A stretch of 64,000 nt of DNA from Myxococcales bacterium (GTDB lineage: Bacteria > Myxococcota_A > Polyangia > Palsa-1104 > JAEUJZ01), in contig JAEUKB010000097.1 of the NCBI GenBank assembly GCA_016794365.1, positions 62,001 to 126,000 of the forward strand, written 5' to 3'. Positions 1 through 9,111 of the stretch are shown one piece after another. The position numbers were made by a program, and so were the translations under genes. Positions within the stretch are counted from its first letter, which is position 1. Each line of letters starts with the position of its first letter. The notes below the pieces were generated by a model. That model was not told the DNA's origin. It searched no databases and saw only the letters and a list, made by a program, of their open reading frames with translations.

Positions 1-1
1 A

Positions 2-3000
2 CTGTCGTCGGAACATCGCTATCTGGGACTCATGGAAGAGGAGTCCCAAGTCAGTGCCAGCGCCAGCTATCGATTCATTCACGATCGCGTATCCGAAGCT
101 GCATACAACCTGATCCCGGAAGCGGAGCGCGCCACAGTGCGGCTGCGGATTGGACGACTTCTGCTTCCAGAGCTGCAAGCTCAGAGCGCACAGCTTGATG
201 ATGGGAATCGTCTGTTTACCGTCGTCAATCATCTCAATCATGGGCGAACGCTGCTGACCGATCCTGCTGAGCGCTCTGAGCTGATCGATCTGAATCGTCG
301 CGCAGCGGAAAGAGCGCGCCAAGGTGCCGCTTTCTCGACCGCTTCCGAGCACTACAGAGTCGCGCTGGAGCTCCTTGCGCAGTCAAATAGCGAAGATCAG
401 GATGACCTTCACATTCAGCTCCTCCAGGGGTTTGCGGAAAGTGAGTCTCTGTGTGGACGATTTGAAGCGGCAGAAGAGTGCTTTCAGCGCATCGAGACAC
501 TGGCACCAACCGTTCTTTCCCGTGCAAGGTCAACATGTCTGCGGCTCAAGCTCTATCAAGTTGCAGGACGTTATCGTGAAGCAGTTCGATTGGCAGAGCG
601 TGCGCTAAAAGATCTACATATCAATCTTCCAGGCACAACAGAAGAAATCAACTCAGCGTTTGCGTCGGAAATTTCAGATGTTCCGCGCAACATGAAGAAT
701 CGACAGATTGAAGATCTACTACATTCTCCACTTGTTCATGATCCATATATTCAAGTAAGCATCGATCTTCTCTCAAACGCCGCGCCTTGTGCATATATTG
801 GACAACCGGAAGCATTTCCATATATTGCACTCAAGATGCTAAACCTGTCGCTACAAAATGGCAATACATCAGAGTCTTGTTTTGCTTATAGCGCATATGG
901 ATTGATGCTGGTTGCTGCATTTGGAGACATTGAATCTGGTTATCGATTTTCTGAGATGTCGATCCAGCTCAATGAAAAGCTCAACGATGTCAGCAAGCGC
1001 GGTACGCTGCTGCACATTCACGCTGATCACATCAACTTTTGGAAGAATCACATCCGAACTGACTTGCCGATGCTGGACCGAGCATTTGTCGCTTGTCAGC
1101 AAGCTGGCGATTATGTCTATGCAAATTACGTTGCATTCGAGACCATCTGGCAAGTGTACGAGATTGGCACTCCGCTCGAAGAAGCACTGACAGACTCAGA
1201 GCGTTTTGCTCGGTTTTCCAAAAAGACGCGCAATGAAGCAGTCTATCAGACGATTCGACTGGAACAGCAGTTCCTTCGCGCGCTGATGGGAAAGACTGCT
1301 CAGCCGCTCACATTGGAAGAAGATGGCTTTGACCTGGCTGCATGTCAGAAAGTCATTGCAGATGCTGGTTTTGGCTGTGGAATTGCATTTGGTCATATCA
1401 TTGATCTGATGCTGTCTTATCACAAAGACGATACAGTGACAGCTCGGCATGCAATCGATACAGTGCGCCCTCATTTGGGTGCAGTCATGGCCATGCCGAT
1501 TGAAGCGACATTTCACTTCTATCGTGCGCTGACGTACACACGCTCGCTGTCCGATTCCGAACATCCAGCCAGCGCGGAAGAGCGTGCAGAGTGGCACAAC
1601 GTACTACAGACCGATCTAGAAAAGCTGGCGCGCTGGGCGATGGCGAGCCCCGAGACATTTGAAGCCAAGTATCGCATCGCACGAGCAGAGTCCCTGCGAC
1701 TGCGTGGTGATGTCATGGCCGCGCTGACAGAGTACGATGCAGCCATCACCGCAGCGGATGCCAGTGGCTTTTCACACTATGCAGCACTCGCTTGTGAGCT
1801 GGCAGGACGCTGTCTGTTGGGAGTCCGCAGAGCACGTCCTGCTTCGTTTTATTTGATGCTCGCGCAGCGACATTTGTCTCAGTGGGGAGCCAGCGCACTG
1901 GTTGTGCGGACCGAAGCGATCTTGGCCCCCATTCGTCAGCATCTGTCTCTTCTTTCGACGGAATCGACGATCGAAGGAAGCCTAACAGACACCGCAGGTT
2001 CCACGTCGCAGGAAGTCACGGAAAAGCTGCTGGATGTCGCATCTGTTCTGAAAGCAGCACAAGCGATTGCCAGCGAAATTGAGATGAAGCGCCTGCTTGA
2101 ACAGGTGATAGGAATCGCGCTCACCAACTCCGGTGCGCAGCGCTGCGTACTGCTCCTGCAACGTACAGGCAATGAAGGGAGTCCGCAGTCCATCGGGAGT
2201 CCCAAGCTTCAGATTGTCGCCATCGCATCGATTGATCCCGATGAAGTTCAAGTCGGACTCAGCATTCCCTTGGATCAGCAAGGAATGACGCTTTCGTCGA
2301 GCGTGGTCGGCTTTGTGTCCAATACCAGAGAGACGCTGACGCTCAACAATCCGCATCAAGACGCACGCTTTGCCAGCGATCCCTATCTCAAGGAAAAGCA
2401 GCCGCGCTCTCTGCTGTGTATGCCGCTGCTGCATCAGAACAAGCTGACCGGCGCGATGTATCTGGAAAACGGAATCGTACGCGACATCTTTACGCGCGAA
2501 CGGATTGAGCTGGTACGACTGCTTGCTGCGCAGGTTGCCAGCGCGCTAGAAAACGCACGGCTGTATGAACAGGTGCGTACGACATCGATGGAAGTGCAAG
2601 CGGCCAACGCGCGACTCGAAGCGGAAGTGGCAGCCCGTACTTCCGAGCTTCACGAGCTAAACCAGAGTCTTTCTCGACGATCAAGTGAGCTGGATGCGAT
2701 CAATCAGACGCTTCAGCAAGAGCTGGCAGAGCGCCGTCGCAACGAACAAGAGCGCGCAGATCTTCAGGAAAAGATCATCCGCAACCAGCAAGCGCGCCTT
2801 GCGGAAATGGCCACTCCGCTGATTCCTATCTCACCGGAAATTGTGGTCATGCCGATCATCGGAACCGTCGATGAAGAACGTGCAAGTCAGGTGTTGGACA
2901 TCGCGCTGCAAGGTGTCTCACAGTCGCATGCTCAGTTTGTCATTCTGGACATCACCGGCCTGCGTCACGTCGATACCAGCGTCGCTGGAAGCCTGCTCCG

Positions 3001-3175
3001 AACTGCGCGTGCGCTTCAGCTTCTGGGAGCCGTTGCCATCATCACAGGAATCCGGGCAGAGGTCGCGCAGACACTGGTCAGCTTAGGAATCGAGCTACGC
3101 GACATTGTCTGTTTGAGCCAGCTCCAAGGCGGAATCGCGTACGCACAGAGACAGCTCAGAAGAAATCACAAATGA
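2..3175 (+). CDS. C-terminal part of a TPR-GAF-STAS signalling protein (5' end outside window)
   Basis: The reading frame is open from base 2, before the first visible ATG at 32, so this is the 3' part of a longer gene. The first ~650 visible residues are helical, TPR-like and typical of the region after the AAA ATPase in large myxobacterial/cyanobacterial multidomain Ser/Thr kinases. A GAF domain follows at about residues 665-840 (numbered from the ATG at 32), ending in AAQVASALENARLYEQ, the usual GAF exit helix. Next come a coiled coil (about 840-930) and a C-terminal STAS domain (about 935-1030) with the FVILDITGLRHVDTSVAG core. RsbR-type STAS domains bind partner kinases or phosphatases, so the protein probably feeds a partner-switch signalling pathway. 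The STAS threonine in DTS is the position usually phosphorylated. The kinase/ATPase part is inferred and cannot be seen here. Confidence 0.85.
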   Translation: MSSEHRYLGLMEEESQVSASASYRFIHDRVSEAAYNLIPEAERATVRLRIGRLLLPELQAQSAQLDDGNRLFTVVNHLNHGRTLLTDPAERSELIDLNRRAAERARQGAAFSTASEHYRVALELLAQSNSEDQDDLHIQLLQGFAESESLCGRFEAAEECFQRIETLAPTVLSRARSTCLRLKLYQVAGRYREAVRLAERALKDLHINLPGTTEEINSAFASEISDVPRNMKNRQIEDLLHSPLVHDPYIQVSIDLLSNAAPCAYIGQPEAFPYIALKMLNLSLQNGNTSESCFAYSAYGLMLVAAFGDIESGYRFSEMSIQLNEKLNDVSKRGTLLHIHADHINFWKNHIRTDLPMLDRAFVACQQAGDYVYANYVAFETIWQVYEIGTPLEEALTDSERFARFSKKTRNEAVYQTIRLEQQFLRALMGKTAQPLTLEEDGFDLAACQKVIADAGFGCGIAFGHIIDLMLSYHKDDTVTARHAIDTVRPHLGAVMAMPIEATFHFYRALTYTRSLSDSEHPASAEERAEWHNVLQTDLEKLARWAMASPETFEAKYRIARAESLRLRGDVMAALTEYDAAITAADASGFSHYAALACELAGRCLLGVRRARPASFYLMLAQRHLSQWGASALVVRTEAILAPIRQHLSLLSTESTIEGSLTDTAGSTSQEVTEKLLDVASVLKAAQAIASEIEMKRLLEQVIGIALTNSGAQRCVLLLQRTGNEGSPQSIGSPKLQIVAIASIDPDEVQVGLSIPLDQQGMTLSSSVVGFVSNTRETLTLNNPHQDARFASDPYLKEKQPRSLLCMPLLHQNKLTGAMYLENGIVRDIFTRERIELVRLLAAQVASALENARLYEQVRTTSMEVQAANARLEAEVAARTSELHELNQSLSRRSSELDAINQTLQQELAERRRNEQERADLQEKIIRNQQARLAEMATPLIPISPEIVVMPIIGTVDEERASQVLDIALQGVSQSHAQFVILDITGLRHVDTSVAGSLLRTARALQLLGAVAIITGIRAEVAQTLVSLGIELRDIVCLSQLQGGIAYAQRQLRRNHK

Positions 3176-3219
3176 CTTCAGCGATGACTTCAGCGATGGC
3201 TTCAGCGATGACTTCATCG
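3172..3219. repeat. 12-bp tandem repeat, 4 copies, overlapping a stop codon
   Basis: Four head-to-tail copies of ATGACTTCAGCG (copy 3 has G for A, copy 4 ends TCG). The first copy contains the TGA stop (3173-3175) of the preceding signalling gene. The repeat is a multiple of three and open in one frame, but that frame does not join the next gene. It is one of several unrelated repeats that sit on stop codons in this window. Confidence 0.9.
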
Positions 3220-3283
3220 TCGCTGCACAGCGTCACCCAATCGTCTCCGGTTTTCCTCTTCTTCATCCCAAGGGAGTCTTGTC

Positions 3284-3877
3284 ATGCGCGATCTCTATGA
3301 AGCCATCGAACAGCTCAGCGTCCTTCTGTCCTTGAGAATTCAGAACACCGTGCGCAAGCGCGGCTGGGCCGGACAGCCCAAGACCTCTCGCTTTGAAGTA
3401 CGGAGTCCTGAAGATCGCGCGTACTATCCAACCCAAGTGACGATCTCGATGTCGCTCGGTCACGTTGTCAGCTTCACCCCCGCAGAGCAGCCTTGCGAAG
3501 ACGGACAGAGCTGGCACATCAAGATTCAGCGCAGCGACGGCGTGATGAGACGCTCGTTTTCCGACGGAATCTATGTTCGCAAAGTCGAAAACGGCTATCA
3601 GCTCTTTGTACGAAACGAAGTGCTGGGTGAAGCGCAGTTCAAAGCGATGTTCGATGATCTTTCATCAGGCGGACTGTCCGGTCACTCGATGACGATTGGC
3701 AAAGCGTTCAAGTCGCGCTTTGGATCGATTCCGGCAGAGGTCTACGAAATCCTCTGCGCAGCGCAGCACCTGGAACAGCTTGAGCAGATGCACGAAGCAG
3801 TGCTGACCGAAGTCACGCAGCTGGATGTAGAGACTGCGCTTGGCAAGCTGTCCAAGTGGACACCCGATCAAGCGTAA
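3284..3877 (+). CDS. Conserved-looking protein of unknown function (197 aa)
   Basis: A 197-residue soluble protein with no signal peptide or membrane segment. An AAGGGAG ribosome-binding site precedes the ATG by about 7 bases, supporting the start. The N-terminal half looks like alpha then beta (a helix with LYEAIEQLSVLLSLRIQ, then strands with charged turns), including a short SDGVMRRSFSDGIYVRK segment. The C-terminal third is helical (HLEQLEQMHEAVLTEV). No catalytic motif or known family is recognised. It lies 108 bases after the GAF/STAS protein on the same strand, so it may share its transcript, but nothing in the sequence assigns a role. Confidence 0.7.
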   Translation: MRDLYEAIEQLSVLLSLRIQNTVRKRGWAGQPKTSRFEVRSPEDRAYYPTQVTISMSLGHVVSFTPAEQPCEDGQSWHIKIQRSDGVMRRSFSDGIYVRKVENGYQLFVRNEVLGEAQFKAMFDDLSSGGLSGHSMTIGKAFKSRFGSIPAEVYEILCAAQHLEQLEQMHEAVLTEVTQLDVETALGKLSKWTPDQA

Positions 3878-3961
3878 CGGACCCCGTAGAATCCAAATCA
3901 CCGACGGAACGCAGTACGCACAGCTTGCGTCTTTGCGCCGTCCCGAGTATTGCTGCCGTCC

Positions 3962-4864
3962 ATGTCTTCGCCCGTGAGTACGCTGCGACTCCTGCTCGCG
4001 CTCGCCTCTGTCTATCTGATCTGGGGATCTACCTATCTTGCGATTCGCTTTGCCATCGACACGATTCCGCCGTTTACGATGGCCGGAACGCGCTTTCTGC
4101 TGGCCGGAATCTGTCTGCTTGCGATCGCCAAAGGAACAGGAGTCCCCAAAGCCACCGCCCCGCAATGGCGCGGCGCAGCGCTGATCGGCTTTCTGATGTT
4201 GGTCTGCGGAAACGGTGCGGTGTGCTGGGCTGAAAAGACTGTTCCTTCGGGTCTTGCGTCGCTGCTGGTTGCAACCGTACCGCTGTGGGCCGTGGTCCTG
4301 TCCGCAGTCCTTCCCGGTGGAAAGATGCCCAGGCCGCGCGTGGTGACTGGCATTTTGGTGGGACTTTTCGGAGTAGGAGTCCTGGTCAATCCGCTCCAGT
4401 CGGCGCGATCTTCAGCCATCGCACCGTCGGGAGCTGCTGCACTTCTGTTTGCTGCTGCGGCGTGGGGCGCGGGCTCTGTCCTTTCCAAGCGCGTCTCTCT
4501 TCCTTCATCCCCTACCCTTTCGACTGCACTTCAGATGCTCGCGGGTGGTTCACTGCTACTGGCTATCGGTGCCGTCAGCGGAGAGTGGTCCCATATTCAC
4601 CTGAGCGCCATCACCCTGAAGTCGATTCTGTCTGTTGCGTACCTGCTGGTGTTTGGATCGCTGATTGGCTTTACCGCGTTTGTCTGGCTGCTGCGCAATA
4701 CCTCGGCAGTACTGGCCACTTCCTATGCCTACGTCAATCCGCTGGTTGCCGTACTACTTGGCTGGGCCTGGAACGGAGAGACACCCAGTCCCAGCACCGC
4801 CGCTGCCGGAGCCCTGGTCATCGCCGCCGTGGTGCTGATCACAACCGGACGCCCAGCGAAGTGA
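3962..4864 (+). CDS. EamA/RhaT-family drug/metabolite exporter
   Basis: A 300-residue, highly hydrophobic protein with about ten transmembrane helices arranged as two EamA repeats. The hallmark N-terminal LIWGSTYLAIRF motif of the YedA/RhaT-like exporters is at about residues 17-28, and the second repeat contains GSLIGFTAFVWLLRNTS and YVNPLVAVLLGW. The length matches the family (about 290-310). Inner-membrane export of amino acids or other small metabolites is the family role; the substrate cannot be predicted. The open frame extends to a TTG at 3950, but the ATG at 3962 places the first helix correctly. No clear Shine-Dalgarno is visible. Neighbouring genes do not suggest a pathway. Confidence 0.88.
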   Translation: MSSPVSTLRLLLALASVYLIWGSTYLAIRFAIDTIPPFTMAGTRFLLAGICLLAIAKGTGVPKATAPQWRGAALIGFLMLVCGNGAVCWAEKTVPSGLASLLVATVPLWAVVLSAVLPGGKMPRPRVVTGILVGLFGVGVLVNPLQSARSSAIAPSGAAALLFAAAAWGAGSVLSKRVSLPSSPTLSTALQMLAGGSLLLAIGAVSGEWSHIHLSAITLKSILSVAYLLVFGSLIGFTAFVWLLRNTSAVLATSYAYVNPLVAVLLGWAWNGETPSPSTAAAGALVIAAVVLITTGRPAK

Positions 4865-4983
4865 TCAGTCGTCAGCGCAGATGCAGTCTCTTTGCACCAA
4901 ACATGCGCGACATCAGACGGTGAACATCTGATGAAACAGCATGGAAATGCAACAGATTTGCATCAAAAAGCTTCGGGCGATCA

Positions 4984-5010
4984 ATATTAGGCATATAAAA
5001 CGAATCATAT
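4984..5010. promoter_or_regulatory. 27-bp AT-rich palindrome, copy 1 (candidate operator)
   Basis: The left half ATATTAGGCA is followed by a 7-bp spacer TATAAAA and a degenerate right half CGAATCATAT. It matches the two-fold symmetric consensus ATATKAGKCA-N7-TGMCTMATAT deduced from the four copies in this window. It lies about 180 bases upstream of surE and 45 bases before copy 2. This is the weakest of the four copies. Confidence 0.5.
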
Positions 5011-5028
5011 CTGATCAGACTTCGTTCA

Positions 5029-5055
5029 TTATTATGCATATAAAATGACTCATAT
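5029..5055. promoter_or_regulatory. 27-bp AT-rich palindrome, copy 2 (candidate operator)
   Basis: The left half TTATTATGCA and right half TGACTCATAT flank the same TATAAAA spacer as copy 1. The right half is a near-exact match to the consensus half-site. The copy ends 134 bases before the surE start. Both copies continue into the same flank, CATATCTGATCAGACT, so the whole element was duplicated here. Confidence 0.55.
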
Positions 5056-5189
5056 CTGATCAGACTCTGTTCCTTGTCTGTCTGTGATTTCTTGCTCTGT
5101 ATCTGCGCTTTTTCTGCTCTCTGTGTCTGCGTTGAGATGGCATGGAAACCCATAGGAATCGTGGCTGATTTTGTGTATCGTGCGCGCCC

Positions 5190-5966
5190 GTGAAGCTCTT
5201 ACTGACCAATGATGATGGCGTTCGCGCCGACGGACTTTCAATCCTAGCCAGCGTGCTCTCTGAAGTCGCAGAGGTGTATGTAGTGGCTCCTGATCGAGAG
5301 CGCAGCGCGACCTCACACTCCTTTACGCTGTTTGATCCACTGCGCGTCGAAAAGGTCGGACACACGGTCTGGTCCGTCAGTGGTACTCCCGCCGACTGTG
5401 CCTACCTGGGACTTCTGGAGTTTGCCAAGGGAGCCGACTTTGTGATCTCAGGAATCAACCACGGCTACAACCTGGGCGGTGATGTGTTCTATTCCGGGAC
5501 CGTCGCTGCGGCGGTGGAAGCAGCGCTGCGAGGGACTCCGTCGATTGCGATGTCGATGGGAATGGGTCGCGGTGCGGACTTTCATCGTGGAGCGCGCTTT
5601 TGTCGATCGCTCGTGCTGGGTCTTGCGCAAAACGGACTGCCACCACGGACTCTGCTCAGCGTCAATGTTCCGGGGCCCAAAGAGCCAGCGCCCCCCGACG
5701 GAGCACCGGCCTATCAGATCACCCGTCTTGGACACCGGATGTATCGCGATCACGTAGACAGTCGCACCGATCCGCGCGGCAATACCTATTACTGGATCGG
5801 CGGACCGCTGGCGGCGGCCAATGAACCACCTGGCACCGACGTACACGCGATTCATCAGGGACTGATCTCGGTGACGCCGCTGGGGCTGGATCTGACGCAT
5901 GATGGACTGCTGGGAACGCTGCCCTCGTGGGATGTGCCGGGCTATCTGCACATTCCCAGTCAGTAG
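5190..5966 (+). CDS. surE: 5'/3'-nucleotidase SurE
   Basis: A 258-residue SurE survival protein, a metal-dependent phosphatase that removes phosphate from nucleoside monophosphates. The metal-binding NDDG is at residues 7-10. The conserved SGTPADC segment is at about 70-76, and the GINHGYNLGGDVFYSGTVA signature follows at about 93-111. The length is normal for the family. The start is a GTG with no Shine-Dalgarno. A TATCGT box ends 8 bases upstream, a spacing seen at several genes here and suggestive of a leaderless mRNA. The Nudix hydrolase begins 41 bases downstream on the same strand, so the two nucleotide-sanitising enzymes may be co-transcribed. The stationary-phase link of SurE is family knowledge. 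Confidence 0.95.
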   Translation: MKLLLTNDDGVRADGLSILASVLSEVAEVYVVAPDRERSATSHSFTLFDPLRVEKVGHTVWSVSGTPADCAYLGLLEFAKGADFVISGINHGYNLGGDVFYSGTVAAAVEAALRGTPSIAMSMGMGRGADFHRGARFCRSLVLGLAQNGLPPRTLLSVNVPGPKEPAPPDGAPAYQITRLGHRMYRDHVDSRTDPRGNTYYWIGGPLAAANEPPGTDVHAIHQGLISVTPLGLDLTHDGLLGTLPSWDVPGYLHIPSQ

Positions 5967-6007
5967 TCGCTTCCAAGCGTGCGCAAGCAAGACCAACAGG
6001 GGACCAG

Positions 6008-6595
6008 ATGAAGCCGTTTACGACGCTGTCTCAAGAGCTGCTGGCCGATTACCGCATCTTTCGTCTGCGCAAGGATCGCTGTCGCTCGCCGCGCACGGGT
6101 GGAGAGCACGACTTTTTTGTGCTGGAAGCGGATGCGTGGGTCAACGTGGTGGCGCTGACGACGGACGAGCAGATTGTCCTGATCGAGCAGTATCGCTTCG
6201 GAACCGGACAGATCACCTTGGAGATGCCGGGCGGACTGATCGATCCAGGCGAGTCTCCGCTCGAAGCTGCGCGCCGAGAGCTAAGCGAAGAGACGGGCTA
6301 TCACGCCGATGCGCTGTCGGTGCTGGGCTTTGTCGAGCCCAATCCCGCGATCCTGAACAACCGCTGTTACACCGTGCTCGCGCTGGGCTGTCGGCAAAGC
6401 GCGGGACAGAGTCTCGACGAAAAAGAAGACATCTCTGTTCAGCTGTTCCCCGTCGCAGAACTGCCTGAGCTGCTACGCACCGGACGAATCAGCCATGCGC
6501 TCGTCTGGGCCGCGTATCTGCACTACGATCTGTGGAAGCGACAGCAGCAGGCGCTGTCCGACGGAAAAACTGAATCGGCGTCTAAAACGGGCTGA
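6008..6595 (+). CDS. Nudix hydrolase, ADP-ribose pyrophosphatase type
   Basis: A 195-residue Nudix protein. The Nudix box begins at GGLIDPGE (about residues 76-83) and continues through AARRELSEETGY (about 87-98), giving the GX5EX7REUXEEXGU pattern. The upstream IEQYRFG motif and downstream PNPAILNNRCYTVLA are typical of ADP-ribose/ADP-sugar pyrophosphatases (NudF-like), which hydrolyse ADP-ribose to AMP and ribose 5-phosphate. The frame is open back to 5927, but the ATG at 6008 gives the normal family start. The 3' end overlaps the convergent binding-protein gene by 14 bases. The exact substrate is inferred from family resemblance. Confidence 0.9.
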   Translation: MKPFTTLSQELLADYRIFRLRKDRCRSPRTGGEHDFFVLEADAWVNVVALTTDEQIVLIEQYRFGTGQITLEMPGGLIDPGESPLEAARRELSEETGYHADALSVLGFVEPNPAILNNRCYTVLALGCRQSAGQSLDEKEDISVQLFPVAELPELLRTGRISHALVWAAYLHYDLWKRQQQALSDGKTESASKTG

Positions 6596-7823
6596 CCCAC
6601 TTTTTGCCTTTGATCGGCTTCGGCGCTGGGGGCTTTTCTACCGTCGGTGGAGGCAGGGCTGCTCGCCGCGCTTTTTCTTTGGCAAAGCCCGCTTTGACCT
6701 CGGCCCAGGTCTTTTCGTACAAGAGCGTCGCGTCGCCCACATCGCGCAGTGGCTCATAGCGACCGGAGTGCCCGCGCAGCGACTCTAGCGTGCCCCACAT
6801 CCAGTGCGCTTCAGCGTCGAGCATCTTGCGTCCACCCTCGCTCACCGTCGGAATCATTCGCGTGTTGGCAATCTCTGCTGAGATCGTCGGCTCAAGCAGG
6901 TGATCCAGGAACGCAAAGCCCACTTCCGGCTGCTTCGCCGTCTGAAGCACGCACGCAAAATCGACGTACAGCAGCGTCCCTTCTTTCGGTAGCAGAAAGC
7001 GCACGCGCGGATCTTTGCGCGCCAGCAAGAACGTGTCGTTTGACCAGCCCATGCTGACGGAAATCCGACCGCTCTGAAGCAGCTCCGCAGGATCATCGAC
7101 GATATCGACCACGCGCGGCAGCGCCGAAAGGAGCAGCTCACGCGCAGCCGTCAGATCCGTCGCATCGCGTGTGTTGGGCGAGCGTCCCAGCCGTCGCAGC
7201 GCCATCCCGAGCGTCGCTCGCATATCGTCCAGCCACGCGACCTCGGGACCGTCTTTGGCAAACAAGACATCCAGGCTCGATGGCTCGCTGACGTGTCCGC
7301 TCTTCGGCGGCAAAAACGCAAAGCCGATCACCCACCAGATGTACGGAACACAGTGCTCCAGCCCCGGATCGTAGGGAGGATTCCGAAAGTCGAGCGGCAC
7401 CTGCGCCAGGTTCGGAACGCGCTCACGCGGCATCTTCTGAATCCGACCGCTGCTGAGCATGTGCTCGACCGCGTAGCCCGACAGAAACACCACATCGAAG
7501 CGCCGACTGTCTATGTGAGCGAGCAGCGACTCATTCGACTGAAAGACCTCAGATTCGACGCGATTGCCGGTCTTGGTCTCGAATGTGGGCAGCGTGCGAT
7601 GACCAAAGTAGTCGCTATACGTCGCCACCCGCAGCGTCTGTCCCGACGGAATGACCGGATTTTTCGGCATCGGCGGCGGCGGCTTTTCACAGCCGCAAAG
7701 CAGCGACAGCGCAAGTCCCAGACGACCGAGGGTCGAGCGGACAGTCGATCCCAGCACTTGCACGGATGTCCCGATCATCACACCTCGCTTCAGCATGCCA
7801 CAGGACAATGCCTGGCCGCCCAC
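6582..7823 (-). CDS. Polyamine-type ABC transporter substrate-binding lipoprotein (PotD/PotF-like)
   Basis: A periplasmic binding protein of the PotD/PotF class (413 codons from the first ATG; M10 or M16 are plausible shorter starts). A hydrophobic leader ends in LSLLCGC, a plausible lipobox, followed by a Pro-rich linker. The mature part starts with TLRVATYSDYFGHRTLPTFETKTG, the typical opening of spermidine/putrescine receptors. Later come FDVVFLSGYAVEHML and IWWVIGFAF; the second corresponds to the PYxWGTTG region of the family, but the usual GTTG is absent here. The C-terminus is Lys/Pro-rich. No permease or ATPase gene is adjacent, so it is an orphan receptor or works with components elsewhere. 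It follows the reductase gene on the same strand after 22 bases and is probably the last gene of that operon. Confidence 0.8.
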   Translation of the reverse strand: MGGQALSCGMLKRGVMIGTSVQVLGSTVRSTLGRLGLALSLLCGCEKPPPPMPKNPVIPSGQTLRVATYSDYFGHRTLPTFETKTGNRVESEVFQSNESLLAHIDSRRFDVVFLSGYAVEHMLSSGRIQKMPRERVPNLAQVPLDFRNPPYDPGLEHCVPYIWWVIGFAFLPPKSGHVSEPSSLDVLFAKDGPEVAWLDDMRATLGMALRRLGRSPNTRDATDLTAARELLLSALPRVVDIVDDPAELLQSGRISVSMGWSNDTFLLARKDPRVRFLLPKEGTLLYVDFACVLQTAKQPEVGFAFLDHLLEPTISAEIANTRMIPTVSEGGRKMLDAEAHWMWGTLESLRGHSGRYEPLRDVGDATLLYEKTWAEVKAGFAKEKARRAALPPPTVEKPPAPKPIKGKKWVSPF

Positions 7824-7845
7824 TCGATTGCAGCAGCCACGCGTC

Positions 7846-9111
7846 TTAGATGTCGCGCACGTCCCACGTCATGCCGATCTTGCGCAGACGAGCCACCAGC
7901 GTACTTCCCATCACCGTCGCTGGAGTCAGCACACCACCCCGCGCAGGCAGCGCATCTTCCGCAAGACACAGCGCCGCTTCTCCCAGCATCCGCGAGGTCT
8001 CGCCATAGCCAGGATCGTGAATGCCTTTGATGTAGCTCTCGGCGCGTGTCACCTGACCGCGATCATCGGGCGCGCTGTACCCCAAGATGCGAATCACGAA
8101 AAAGCCACGATTGCGCGCTTCCTCCGACGGTCCTTCTCCCGGTGCGGGCAGCTTCTTTTGCACAAGCGACAGCAGAAAGTCACTGCTTCCAACCGTGAAC
8201 ATTCCCACCATCGCTGCCGTCGTCGCCACCGCGCGTGCAAGGCCCGACAGCGTCTTGGGACACGCGACCACCTCGGAATAGCGAAAGTCTTTGCCGTACG
8301 CAAAGCCCGACAGCGCGTTCGTCCGTCGCACCATCCGCGTATTGATCGCCGCCATCACAAACGGTGCCGTGTAGTAGCCCGCTTCGTCATCCACCGCGAT
8401 GCGCATCTGATCGCCGCGATCCGCGCCGCGATCTTGGTTTCGATCGGGATACAGCGCATAGGGATCACCAAGGAGTCGTCGCAGCGACGGATCACGCTTC
8501 GCTTCCGCAAACACGTTTAAGCCCGATGCAACCGTTCCGCCGCTCGCTCCGCCACGCATCGCCACCACATACAGCTTGGCGCGCTGGAGCCGACGGCCCG
8601 ACTTGGCAAAGTGCTCAGCCAGCAGGTGAACGCCCAGATCCGATGGCAGCGAGTCAAACCCACAGCAGTGAACGATGCGTGCGCCCGTCTGTTCCGCCGT
8701 CGCGTGTACCGCATCAATCGAGCTACGGACAAACTGCGTCTCTCCGGTCAGATCACAGTAATCGGTGCCTTCTTCGGCGCAGACCTTCACCAGCGGATGA
8801 CCGTATTTTGCGTACGGACCGACGGTGGTACAGACCACTTTGGTCGCTCGCGCAACCGCTCGCAGCGACGCTTCATCCGCACTGTCCGCGATCAGGATCG
8901 GTAGCTCGGCACAGCGAGGATCGATCCGCGCAAGCTCCGTACGAATCGCTTCCAACTTCGACCGACTGCGTCCGGCAATCGCCCAGCGCAGCTCGCTGCG
9001 ATGAAGTCCCGCCAGATACTCAGCGACGAGCTTTCCGGTAAAACCTGTGGCCCCAAACAGCACCAGGGAAAACGTACGATCCTCACGAGTCACAGCCGCA
9101 GCGTTATGCAT
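7846..9111 (-). CDS. Saccharopine dehydrogenase-like / trans-acting enoyl reductase family protein
   Basis: A 421-residue Rossmann-fold oxidoreductase. The dinucleotide-binding loop GATGFTGKLVAEYL lies at about residues 20-33, followed by AGRSRSKLEAI. The downstream VCTTVGPYAKYGHPLVKVCAEEGTDYCDLTGE pattern is diagnostic of the saccharopine-dehydrogenase-like / mycobacterial trans-acting enoyl reductase family (here named in parts: GPYAKYG, CDLTGE). Members act in lipid or polyketide reduction or are uncharacterised, and the substrate cannot be read from sequence. The gene overlaps the upstream bcp gene by 8 bases, so translation is probably coupled. Confidence 0.85.
   Translation of the reverse strand: MHNAAAVTREDRTFSLVLFGATGFTGKLVAEYLAGLHRSELRWAIAGRSRSKLEAIRTELARIDPRCAELPILIADSADEASLRAVARATKVVCTTVGPYAKYGHPLVKVCAEEGTDYCDLTGETQFVRSSIDAVHATAEQTGARIVHCCGFDSLPSDLGVHLLAEHFAKSGRRLQRAKLYVVAMRGGASGGTVASGLNVFAEAKRDPSLRRLLGDPYALYPDRNQDRGADRGDQMRIAVDDEAGYYTAPFVMAAINTRMVRRTNALSGFAYGKDFRYSEVVACPKTLSGLARAVATTAAMVGMFTVGSSDFLLSLVQKKLPAPGEGPSEEARNRGFFVIRILGYSAPDDRGQVTRAESYIKGIHDPGYGETSRMLGEAALCLAEDALPARGGVLTPATVMGSTLVARLRKIGMTWDVRDI

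Larger units (their letters stand above)
4865..5189. other. 325-bp intergenic region between EamA exporter and surE
   Basis: No convincing gene. The region is noticeably more AT-rich than its surroundings. It contains two copies of a 38-bp element (4990-5027 and 5035-5072, 33 of 38 bases identical, period 45) that include two copies of the palindrome described separately. A 93-codon minus-strand frame crosses it, but its repeated SLIRY-x-SFYM peptide is only the DNA repeat read through. Confidence 0.8.

Noticed and set aside
4872..5153. 93-codon minus-strand frame with a repeated SLIRY-x-SFYM peptide
   Set aside because: The peptide repeat is only the 45-bp-period DNA repeat read in one frame. 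No ribosome-binding site or biased codon use supports it.
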